A stretch of DNA of 55,285 nt from contig DASZNF010000074.1 of NCBI GenBank assembly GCA_035551355.1, positions 1 through 55,285 on the forward strand. Direction: 5' to 3'. Position 1 is the stretch's first letter, and each line of letters begins with the position of its first letter. This DNA comes from DATATV01 sp035551355 (lineage in GTDB: Bacteria > Actinomycetota > Actinomycetes > Mycobacteriales > Pseudonocardiaceae). Shown one piece after another: positions 34,971 to 41,753 of the stretch. Under the pieces are notes generated by a model that saw only the letters and a program-made list of their open reading frames with translations, was not told where the DNA came from and ran no database searches. The translations under genes and the position numbers were made by a program.

Positions 34971-35153
34971 GGCGTGCTCCTGCCGGCCGGCGCGGCCGAC
35001 CGGCAGCCTGTGTCCGGCCGCATCCGCATCGACGATGTTACGCCGGTCACAGCCGGATGCGGATCTCTCGGGCGTCTCTCGATTGTCTTACGGCCGCACC
35101 GGAAACACCGCGGCCCGGCGCGCCGTCGAGCGCACCTGGCCGCGGGAAATCGA

Positions 35154-36113
35154 TCAGTCCTCCGGCGGGGTCCAGCGGTCGCCGCGGCTCATGCCGGCCG
35201 CGCGGCCCTTGCCCGCGATCACCAGCGCCATCTTGCGGGACGCCTCGTCGATCATCTCGTCGCCGAGCATGGCCGAGCCTTTCTTTCCGCCCTGCTCCGA
35301 GGTGTAGTACTCGTAGGCGTCCAGGATGTTCTCGGCGTGGTCGTAGGTCTCCTGCTTCGGGCTGAACACCTCGTTGCAGGCCTCCACCTGACCGGGGTTG
35401 AGCACCCACTTGCCGTCGAAGCCGAGCGCGGCCGCCCGGCCGGCCACCCGCTTGAACCCGTCGACATCGCGGATCTGCAGGTACGGACCGTCGATGGCCT
35501 GCTTGTCGTAGGCCCGCGCGGCCATCAGGATGCGCATCAGGATGTAGTGGTAGGCGTCGCCCACGTCGTAGCCGGGCGGCTGCTCGCCGACCACAAGGGA
35601 CTTCATGTTGATGCTGGCCATGAAGTCGGCCGGCCCGAAGATGATGGTCTCCACCCGGGGCGAAGCCTGGGCGATGTCGTCGACGTTGATCAGGCCCTTG
35701 GCGTTCTCGATCTGCGCCTCGATGCCGATCCGGCCGATCTCGTAGCCCATGGTCTTCTCGATCTGGGTCAGCAGCAGATCCAGCGCGCGGACCTGATCGG
35801 CGGTCTGCACCTTGGGCAGCATGATGCAGTCCAGGTTGGCGCCTGCGCCCTCGACCACCTCGACCACGTCGCGGTAGGTCCACTCGGTGGTCCAGTCGTT
35901 GACCCGGACCACCCGGATCTTCTCGCCCCAGCCGCCGTCGTTCAGCGCGGCCACGATGTTCTTGCGCGCACCCGGCTTGGCCAGCGGCGCGCACGCGTCC
36001 TCCAGGTCCAGGAACACCTGGTCCACGGCCTGTCCCTTGGCCTTCTCCAGGAAGCGCGGATTGCTGCCCGGCACGGCGAGGCAGGAACGGCGGGGACGAA
36101 GGCGGTCGACCAT
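35154..36113 (-). CDS. HpcH/HpaI aldolase, CoA ester lyase (malyl-CoA/beta-methylmalyl-CoA lyase-like)
   Basis: 319 residues from ATG 36113 with GGAGG 6 nt upstream, close to the length of malyl-CoA lyase Mcl1. N-terminal LRPRRSCLAVPGSNPRFLEKA, then FLDLEDACAPLAK (Mg2+ and CoA site, E-D pair), IMLPKVQTADQV and IFGPADFMASIN. The C-terminal GGKKGSAMLGDEMIDEASRK segment closes the active site in this group. It closely resembles the Streptomyces protein of the ethylmalonyl-CoA cluster. Likely reaction: cleavage of beta-methylmalyl-CoA to glyoxylate and propionyl-CoA, or of malyl-CoA. A short palindrome at 36154-36169 is 41 nt upstream. Confidence 0.9.
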   Translation of the reverse strand: MVDRLRPRRSCLAVPGSNPRFLEKAKGQAVDQVFLDLEDACAPLAKPGARKNIVAALNDGGWGEKIRVVRVNDWTTEWTYRDVVEVVEGAGANLDCIMLPKVQTADQVRALDLLLTQIEKTMGYEIGRIGIEAQIENAKGLINVDDIAQASPRVETIIFGPADFMASINMKSLVVGEQPPGYDVGDAYHYILMRILMAARAYDKQAIDGPYLQIRDVDGFKRVAGRAAALGFDGKWVLNPGQVEACNEVFSPKQETYDHAENILDAYEYYTSEQGGKKGSAMLGDEMIDEASRKMALVIAGKGRAAGMSRGDRWTPPED

Positions 36114-36153
36114 CACAAACCTCCGGGACGGGGACGAGATCATTCGGGCGGGC

Positions 36154-36169
36154 GTTACCCCTGGGTAAC
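36154..36169. promoter_or_regulatory. Perfect 7-bp-arm palindrome GTTACCC-CT-GGGTAAC upstream of the CoA ester lyase gene
   Basis: Both arms are exact and the two-base spacer makes a 16-bp dyad of operator size. It is 41-56 nt upstream of the lyase ATG, a typical repressor position. Confidence 0.55.
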
Positions 36170-36223
36170 CAATTGTGCCGATGGTGACACGCCCATCAGG
36201 CCCCCGCCATTCGCCTGAGTCAG

Positions 36224-36245
36224 CCGTCACAGCCGGATGTGACGG
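36224..36245. promoter_or_regulatory. Inverted repeat CCGTCACA-6 nt-TGTGACGG
   Basis: Eight-base perfect arms around a 6-nt spacer, about 110 nt upstream of the lyase gene and 270 nt upstream of the kinase gene. The core is the everted form of a CRP-like TGTGA-N6-TCACA site. It may also fold as a hairpin. The rest of the 400-nt gap (36114-36513) shows nothing I can assign. Confidence 0.5.
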
Positions 36246-36513
36246 GGAACAAACCTGCCCTACCGGACACCCGCTGACGTTCCGCACCCACCCGGTCACA
36301 TTCGGCGGGAATCCGCATGCATTCCTGTCGGGACAGTGTATTGGACCGAATCACCCCTTACCATGCTCGCGTGCGCACCAACGGCATGCGTCCAAACAGC
36401 GCAATGTTCGCGGATTCCTGGTTCGCCTCCAGGCGAATTCGCGGCCGGACAACGGCGCCGCCACCCGGTTGAATTCCGAAACTGTCCAGTACCGACTACT
36501 CTCGGCGGCCTTG

Positions 36514-37401
36514 ATGATCACCATTCCCGGCCCGTTCGCCGCACGCATCGCCCGGGACGAGGGCGCACCCGGCCGACGCTGGCTGGCCGAACTGCCCCGC
36601 CTGGTCGACGACGTGTGCGAGGACTGGGCGCTGCGGCCGGCCGGCGACCCGCTGCACGGTTACGTCGCGATCGTCCTGCCGGTCACCCGCGCCGACGGCA
36701 CCCCGGCCATGCTCAAGATCTCCTGGCGGGACGCGGAAACCGCCGACGAACCGGTCGCCCTGGCCACCTGGAACGGCGAGGGCGCGGTGCTGCTGCTGGA
36801 GCGCGACGACGTCCGCGGCGCGTTGTTGCTGGAACGCCTGGAATCCCGCCGGTCGCTGGACGACGAGCCGATCGAGGCGGCGGTCACCGTGGCCGGCGGA
36901 CTGCTGCGCCGGCTGGCCGTGCCCGCGCCCGCGTTGCGCCGCACCCTGCCGGAACTGGCGCGGCGGTGGATCGTCGAATTGCCGGAAGAAAACGCGAAAT
37001 TGGGCGATCCGGTGCCGAAACCGTTGCTGGACAAGGCAATCGACTACTGCCGGGAACTCGGGCCGAGCGCCGCGGCGCAACTGGTCAACGAGGATCTGCA
37101 CTATTTCAACGTGCTCGGCGGAATTCGCGAACCGTGGCTGCTGATCGACCCGAAGGTGCTTTCCGGTGACCCCGAATTCGGACTGGTTCCGTTGCTGTGG
37201 AACAGATTCGGCCTGATGGACGGGGACTCCGGCGTGCGCGACCGGCTGGCCGCGCTGGTGGAGATCGCCGAACTGGACGCCGAACGGGCCCGCGGCTGGA
37301 CCCTGGTGCGCGCGGTGGACAACTGGCTGTGGACGTGCGCGCACGACGGTTTCCCGACCGCCGAGGCGTGCGCCCGGATCGCCGCCGCCCTCGCCGGGTG
37401 A
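36514..37401 (+). CDS. Aminoglycoside/hydroxyurea resistance-type kinase, APH(6) family
   Basis: 295 residues from ATG 36514; the open frame extends upstream to 36175, but those residues are unlike the family. Kinase-like fold with an N-terminal lobe (VLPVTRADGTPAMLKIS), catalytic loop NEDLHYFNVLGG (about 190-203) and metal-binding WLLIDPKVLSGDPEFGLVPLLWNRF-type segment (core IDPK and GDPEF). These are hallmarks of PF04655, which includes streptomycin 6-kinases. The ribosome site is weak. Its presence in a producer lineage may be self-protection or a housekeeping kinase; substrate unproven. Confidence 0.88.
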   Translation: MITIPGPFAARIARDEGAPGRRWLAELPRLVDDVCEDWALRPAGDPLHGYVAIVLPVTRADGTPAMLKISWRDAETADEPVALATWNGEGAVLLLERDDVRGALLLERLESRRSLDDEPIEAAVTVAGGLLRRLAVPAPALRRTLPELARRWIVELPEENAKLGDPVPKPLLDKAIDYCRELGPSAAAQLVNEDLHYFNVLGGIREPWLLIDPKVLSGDPEFGLVPLLWNRFGLMDGDSGVRDRLAALVEIAELDAERARGWTLVRAVDNWLWTCAHDGFPTAEACARIAAALAG

Positions 37402-37419
37402 GCACCGGCCCTGTGGCGT

Positions 37420-37425
37420 TAGCCT
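37420..37425 (+). promoter_or_regulatory. -10 element TAGCCT giving a probable leaderless mRNA for the MgtE-like gene
   Basis: TAGCCT (TAnnnT) ends exactly 6 nt before the ATG at 37432, so transcription would begin at the start codon. There is no Shine-Dalgarno. Confidence 0.55.
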
Positions 37426-37431
37426 GACCCT

Positions 37432-38769
37432 ATGGCAGCCGTGAACAGGGTGTTTGCCGCCCGATTGACCGGTCTGCCGGTCTTCGGGCCGGACGGAGAA
37501 TCGGTCGGCAAGGTCCGCGACGTGGTCGCGGGCCTGCGGGCCGACCGAAATCCACCCCGTGCTCTGGGCATAGTGGTGGAACTGACCACCCGGCGCCGAA
37601 TATTCGTGCCGATGCTGCGGGTCAATTCCATCGAACCGAACGCGGTCGCACTGGCCACCGGATCGGTGAATTTGCGGCGATTCACCCAGCGCCCCAACGA
37701 GGTACTCGTGGTCGGCCAGCTGCTGGACGCGCGGGTGCACCTGGTCGGCTCCGGCGCGGGCGCCACGGTGATCGACGCCGGCATGGAACGGGTGCGCACC
37801 CGGGACTGGCTGTTCACCAAGCTGGCCGTGCAGGAACGCAGTGGCCGGCTGTCCCGGCGCGGGCCGGTGAAGGTGCTGGCCTGGGAGGACGTCCGCGGAC
37901 TGCGGCTGGCCGAATTGTCCGGGCAGCCCCAGGCCGCGCAGCAACTGCTCGCGGTGTTCGACACCATGCGCGCGGTCGACGTGGCCGGCGCGCTGCTGGA
38001 CCTGCCGGCCAAGCGGCGCTACGAGGTGATCGACGCGCTGGACGACGAGCGGCTGGCCGACGTGCTGGAGGAGCTGCCCGAGGACGACCAGAAGGACTTC
38101 CTGGCCCACCTGCACGAGGAACGGGCCGCCGACGTCCTGGAGGCGATGAATCCCGACGACGCGGCCGACCTGCTGGCCGGGCTGCCCGAGCCGGAGAAGG
38201 AACGGCTGCTGGCGCTGATGGAGCCCGAGGAGTCCGAGCCGGTCAAGCGGCTGCTGCAGTACTCCTCGGACACCGCCGGTGGTCTGATGACGCCGGAACC
38301 GGTGGTGCTCACCCCGGACGCCACCATCGCCGAGGCGCTGGCCATGGTGCGCAACGCCGATTTCACCCCGGCCCTGGCCAGCATGGTGTTCGTGTGCCGC
38401 CCGCCCACCGCCACCCCGACCGGCCGCTACCTGGGCTGCGTGCACCTGCAGCGGCTGCTCCGCGAACCACCGTCGGACCTGGTGGCCGGAGCGCTGGACA
38501 CCGACCTGGCCCAGCTCTCCCCGGACGACACGCTGGCCGACGTGACCCGCTACTTCGCCGCGTACAACCTGGTGTGCGCGCCGGTGGTGGACGACCAGGA
38601 GCACCTGGTCGGCGCGATCACCGTGGACGACGTGCTGGACCACCTGCTGCCGGAGAACTGGCGGGAGACCGGCCTGCACGACAACCATCCCGCCCCCGAG
38701 GCCGTCATCGACGCCGAGCCCGCCGCCGCCCCCGATGCCGCTCCCACGGAGGAGTCCAGCCATGCCTGA
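37432..38769 (+). CDS. Soluble MgtE N-terminal/CBS domain protein with PRC-barrel
   Basis: 445 residues. An N-terminal PRC-barrel-like domain (LPVFGPDGESVGKVRDVV, about 14-75) is followed by MgtE_N superhelical repeats (about 155-270, ALDDERLADVLEELP and similar) and a CBS pair (about 275-400, DTAGGLMTPEPVVLTPDATI, then a second CBS). The membrane part of MgtE transporters is absent. The C-terminus is an Ala/Pro tail. It may act as a cytosolic Mg2+/nucleotide sensor. It is leaderless by position and overlaps the DUF1003 start by 8 nt. Equivalent to Rv1232c. Confidence 0.88.
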   Translation: MAAVNRVFAARLTGLPVFGPDGESVGKVRDVVAGLRADRNPPRALGIVVELTTRRRIFVPMLRVNSIEPNAVALATGSVNLRRFTQRPNEVLVVGQLLDARVHLVGSGAGATVIDAGMERVRTRDWLFTKLAVQERSGRLSRRGPVKVLAWEDVRGLRLAELSGQPQAAQQLLAVFDTMRAVDVAGALLDLPAKRRYEVIDALDDERLADVLEELPEDDQKDFLAHLHEERAADVLEAMNPDDAADLLAGLPEPEKERLLALMEPEESEPVKRLLQYSSDTAGGLMTPEPVVLTPDATIAEALAMVRNADFTPALASMVFVCRPPTATPTGRYLGCVHLQRLLREPPSDLVAGALDTDLAQLSPDDTLADVTRYFAAYNLVCAPVVDDQEHLVGAITVDDVLDHLLPENWRETGLHDNHPAPEAVIDAEPAAAPDAAPTEESSHA

Positions 38770-39316
38770 ACTGACCGCCCGCCGCCGGCTGGACCAGCCG
38801 CGCCGCCCTCGCAGGCTGACCGTCTCCCTGGATGTGGACCCGGAGGCGTTCGGCCGGTTCTCCGAACGGCTGGCCCGGTTCATGGGCACCGGCACGTTCC
38901 TGTTCTGGCAGACGCTGATCGTGATCGTCTGGATCTCGCTGAACCTGGCCTCGGCCGCGCTGCGCTGGGACCCCTACCCGTTCATCCTGCTCAACCTGGC
39001 CTTCTCCACCCAGGCCGCGTACGCCGCGCCGCTGATCCTGCTGGCCCAGAACCGGCAGGACGACCGGGACCGGATCGCGCTGGAGGAGGACCGGGTGCGG
39101 GCCGGGCAGACCAAGGCCGACACCGAATATCTGGCCCGCGAGCTGGCCTCGCTGCGGCTGGCCGTCGGCGAGATCGCCACCCGCGACTACCTGCGCGGCG
39201 AACTGGACCGGCTGCGGGCCGAACTGGCCGACGAGGTCAAGCCGCGCAAACGCAAGGGCAGTCACCCGAGCGCGGAGCTGGTCCGCGACTCGGCCGCCTG
39301 GGACGACGGGGCCTGA
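38762..39316 (+). CDS. DUF1003 membrane protein
   Basis: 184 residues from ATG 38762 (ribosome site GGAGGAG in the end of the preceding gene; 8-nt overlap). Two membrane segments (about 48-70 and 78-100) with FLFWQTLIVIVWISLNL and NLAFSTQAAYAAPLILLAQN, the DUF1003 core, are followed by a long charged helix (DRDRIALEEDRVRAGQTKAD) and a basic C-terminus. Often coupled with MgtE_N/CBS proteins in actinobacteria. The pair probably forms a membrane complex with the CBS protein as its sensor; inference. Confidence 0.9.
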   Translation: MPELTARRRLDQPRRPRRLTVSLDVDPEAFGRFSERLARFMGTGTFLFWQTLIVIVWISLNLASAALRWDPYPFILLNLAFSTQAAYAAPLILLAQNRQDDRDRIALEEDRVRAGQTKADTEYLARELASLRLAVGEIATRDYLRGELDRLRAELADEVKPRKRKGSHPSAELVRDSAAWDDGA

Positions 39317-39330
39317 GTCAGCGCGGTCGC

Positions 39331-39396
39331 GGTCAGTCACTGTCGGCCAAGCGCTGTCGGCCAAAAGGCTGTCGGTCAGTCGCTGTCGGCCAGGCG
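39331..39396. repeat. Duplicated 3' end of the marR gene
   Basis: A 23-nt unit at 39374-39396, which contains the marR stop codon, recurs at 39331-39353 with only two transitions; a shorter middle copy of CTGTCGGCCAA lies between. The spacing is 43 nt. Confidence 0.75.
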
Positions 39397-39834
39397 TTCG
39401 CAGGCCCGGCCCAGCGGATCCAGCTCCTCGGGATCGAGCACCTCGACGAAGTGACGAACGACACCGGACAGGTGCACGCCAGTGGCCGCGCGCAGCCGGT
39501 CCAGACCGGCCTCGGTGAGCACGGCCACCACCCCGCGGCCGTCGGAGTCGACCGGGCCGCGCTGCACCAGCCCGTCCCGCTCCAGCCGGTCCACCAGCCG
39601 GGTCACCCCGGACCGGGACAGCAGCACCGCGTCGGCCAGCTCGGTCATCCGCAATCGCCGCCCGGGTGCCTCGGCCAGCTGGACCAGCACGTCGTAGGAG
39701 GCCAGCGACAGCCGCTGGGCGGCCAGCAGCTCGGCCTCAAGGGCGCGGATGACCTTGGCGTGGGCCCGCAGGAACGAGCGCCAGACGTGGAGTTCCTGCT
39801 GCCGCAGCATGCGGGTGGCACCCTGACTAGGCAC
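39376..39834 (-). CDS. MarR family transcriptional regulator
   Basis: 152 residues. Winged helix with LSLASYDVLVQLAEAPG, MTELADAVLLSRSGVTRLVDRLERDGLV (about 65-95) and the wing DGRGVVAVLTEAG are standard MarR. Effector and targets unknown. The GTG start lies 8 nt after a TAGCAT -10 (39848-39843), so the mRNA is probably nearly leaderless. It sits between DUF1003 (convergent) and mrp (divergent, start 167 nt away), and may control mrp. Confidence 0.92.
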   Translation of the reverse strand: MPSQGATRMLRQQELHVWRSFLRAHAKVIRALEAELLAAQRLSLASYDVLVQLAEAPGRRLRMTELADAVLLSRSGVTRLVDRLERDGLVQRGPVDSDGRGVVAVLTEAGLDRLRAATGVHLSGVVRHFVEVLDPEELDPLGRACERLADSD

Positions 39835-39989
39835 AAGGACTGATGCTACGGAATGCGACCGGCTTCGCGTGGGCGGACCGGCCGATCCGGTTGATCGAAT
39901 CGCCGGTCGCGGCGGGAGAGATCGCCGATCGCGGCGGGACAGAACGTGACCGAACTGACCGGTAACCTCGGCGCGCCGGGCACGGGTCG

Positions 39990-39995
39990 TAGCAT
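39990..39995 (+). promoter_or_regulatory. -10 element TAGCAT, probable leaderless mrp transcript
   Basis: TAGCAT ends 6 nt before the GTG start of mrp at 40002. Confidence 0.55.
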
Positions 39996-40001
39996 GGGGC
40001 G

Positions 40002-41147
40002 GTGACCAGCGTGCAGAACATGCCCAGCACCGACGACGTCCGCACCGCCCTGGCCGGCGTGCAGGACCCGGAGATCCACAAGCCGATCACCGAGCTCGGC
40101 ATGGTCAAGGACATCACCGTGCAGCCGGACGGCCTGGTCGTGGTCGCGGTCTATCTCACCGTCGCCGGCTGTCCGCTGCGGGACAAGATCACCCAGGACG
40201 TGACCGCGGCGGTGTCCGCGCTGTCCGGGGTGCGCGAGGTCCGGGTCGACCTGGACGTGATGTCCGACGAGCAGCGCACCAAGCTGCGCCAGTCGCTGCG
40301 CGGCGACGCCAAGGAACCGGTCATCCCGTTCGCCCAGCCCGGCTCGCTGACCCGGGTCTACGCCGTGGCCTCGGGCAAGGGCGGGGTCGGCAAGTCCAGC
40401 GTGACGGTCAACCTGGCGGTGGCCATGGCCAAGCGCGGGCTGTCGGTGGGCGTGGTGGACGCCGACATCTACGGCCACTCGGTGCCGCGCATGCTCGGCG
40501 CGCGGGAGAAGCCGACCAAGGTCGACACCATGATCATGCCGCCGCAGGCCCAGGGCGTGAAGGTCATCTCCATCGGCATGTTCACCCCGGGCAACACCCC
40601 GGTGGTGTGGCGCGGCCCGATGCTGCACCGCGCACTGCAGCAGTTCCTGGCCGACGTGTTCTGGGGCGACCTGGACGTGCTGCTGCTGGACCTGCCCCCG
40701 GGCACCGGCGACATCGCCATCTCGGTGGCCCAGCTGATCCCGAACGCGGAGATCCTGATCGTCACCACCCCGCAGCAGGCCGCCGCCGAGGTGGCCGAGC
40801 GGGCCGGCGCGATCGCGCTGCAGACCCGGCAGCGGGTGGCCGGCGTGGTGGAGAACATGTCCTGGCTGGAGATGCCCGACGGCAGCCGGATGGACGTGTT
40901 CGGCAGCGGCGGCGGCCAGGTGGTGGCCGACTCGCTGACCAAGTCCATCGGGGCCAAGGTGCCGCTGCTGGGCCAGGTGCCGCTGGACCCGCGGCTGCGC
41001 GAGGCCGGGGACGCCGGCGAGCCGATCGTCACCGCCCAGCCGGAAGCGCCGGCCGCGCAGGTGCTGACCGAGATCGCCACCGGGCTGTCCACCCGCTCCC
41101 GCGGGCTGGCCGGGCGGCTGCTGTCGGTCTCCCCCGCCGGTCGGTGA
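40002..41147 (+). CDS. mrp: Mrp/NBP35 family iron-sulfur cluster carrier ATPase
   Basis: 381 residues. An N-terminal DUF59/MIP18 domain (about 8-85, VAGCPLRDKI with conserved cysteine) is followed by a P-loop ATPase domain with GKGGVGKSS (about 124-132), DADIYGHS and LLLDLPPGTGD. It belongs to the Mrp/ApbC group that binds and transfers Fe-S clusters. The C-terminal CxxC pair used by many homologues is not apparent here. No ribosome site; a -10 is 6 nt upstream, so it is probably leaderless. It precedes a bidirectional hairpin shared with tatB. Equivalent to Rv1229c. Confidence 0.93.
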   Translation: MTSVQNMPSTDDVRTALAGVQDPEIHKPITELGMVKDITVQPDGLVVVAVYLTVAGCPLRDKITQDVTAAVSALSGVREVRVDLDVMSDEQRTKLRQSLRGDAKEPVIPFAQPGSLTRVYAVASGKGGVGKSSVTVNLAVAMAKRGLSVGVVDADIYGHSVPRMLGAREKPTKVDTMIMPPQAQGVKVISIGMFTPGNTPVVWRGPMLHRALQQFLADVFWGDLDVLLLDLPPGTGDIAISVAQLIPNAEILIVTTPQQAAAEVAERAGAIALQTRQRVAGVVENMSWLEMPDGSRMDVFGSGGGQVVADSLTKSIGAKVPLLGQVPLDPRLREAGDAGEPIVTAQPEAPAAQVLTEIATGLSTRSRGLAGRLLSVSPAGR

Positions 41148-41169
41148 GGTCCGTTACCTGACAACGCAG

Positions 41170-41205
41170 AAAGGGGTTGTCCGCCGAGTGCGGGCAACCC
41201 CTTTT
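41170..41205. terminator. Terminator between convergent mrp and tatB
   Basis: A 15-bp stem (41170-41184 with 41190-41204; one T-G wobble) with a 5-nt loop starts with AAAG and ends with four T, 22 nt after the mrp stop. It is suited to both strands. Confidence 0.85.
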
Positions 41206-41251
41206 GGCGTGCCGGCCGGGCTCATTTCGTCGTGCCGGCCGGGCTCAGGTC

Positions 41252-41692
41252 TCAGGTGGAGTCGGGGTCGAACGGGGGGCGCTCGCCGGGCGCCAGCGGC
41301 GGCTGCTGGCTGGCCGGGGCCGGGTAGCCGTTGGGCTTCACGCCGTTGCTGCCGTTCGAGCCGTTGGCGGTGGCGGCCGCGCCGGGCAGGCCGTCGATGC
41401 GCAGATCCTCGCGCGGGTCGTAGCCGCCGGTGGCGTCCAGCAGGTGCTTGGTGATCGTGGTGCGCGGGTTGAAGCTGCGCAGTTCGCGCAGGTCCTCCAG
41501 TGGCTTGCGCAGATCGTCGAACTCCGGGCCCAGCTCGGACTTGAGCTGATCGCGGGCGCCGGTGGCGTAGTCGCGCACCTGGCGCACGGTGCGGCCCAGC
41601 CAGGCCGCCGCGCCGGGCAGCCGCTCCGGGCCGAGGATGAACAACCCAGCGACGATGAGGACGAGGAACTCGCCCCAGCTGATGTCAAACAT
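41252..41692 (-). CDS. tatB: Sec-independent protein translocase TatB
   Basis: 146 residues from ATG 41692 (MFDISWGEF), the conserved TatB start, with GGAGGTG upstream; a 14-codon longer frame is rejected. A short N-terminal membrane helix (about 5-20), the hinge GPERLPG, then an amphipathic helix and a Pro/Gly-rich tail. TatB recognises twin-arginine signal peptides with TatC. Position next to htrA, rseA and sigE matches Rv1224. The same direction and a 61-nt gap from htrA suggest shared envelope-stress expression. Confidence 0.93.
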   Translation of the reverse strand: MFDISWGEFLVLIVAGLFILGPERLPGAAAWLGRTVRQVRDYATGARDQLKSELGPEFDDLRKPLEDLRELRSFNPRTTITKHLLDATGGYDPREDLRIDGLPGAAATANGSNGSNGVKPNGYPAPASQQPPLAPGERPPFDPDST

Positions 41693-41753
41693 CCCTCGGC
41701 ACCTCCGGACGGGCCGCGGACCCCAGTGGGCCACGCGGTTTCAGCCTAACGTG

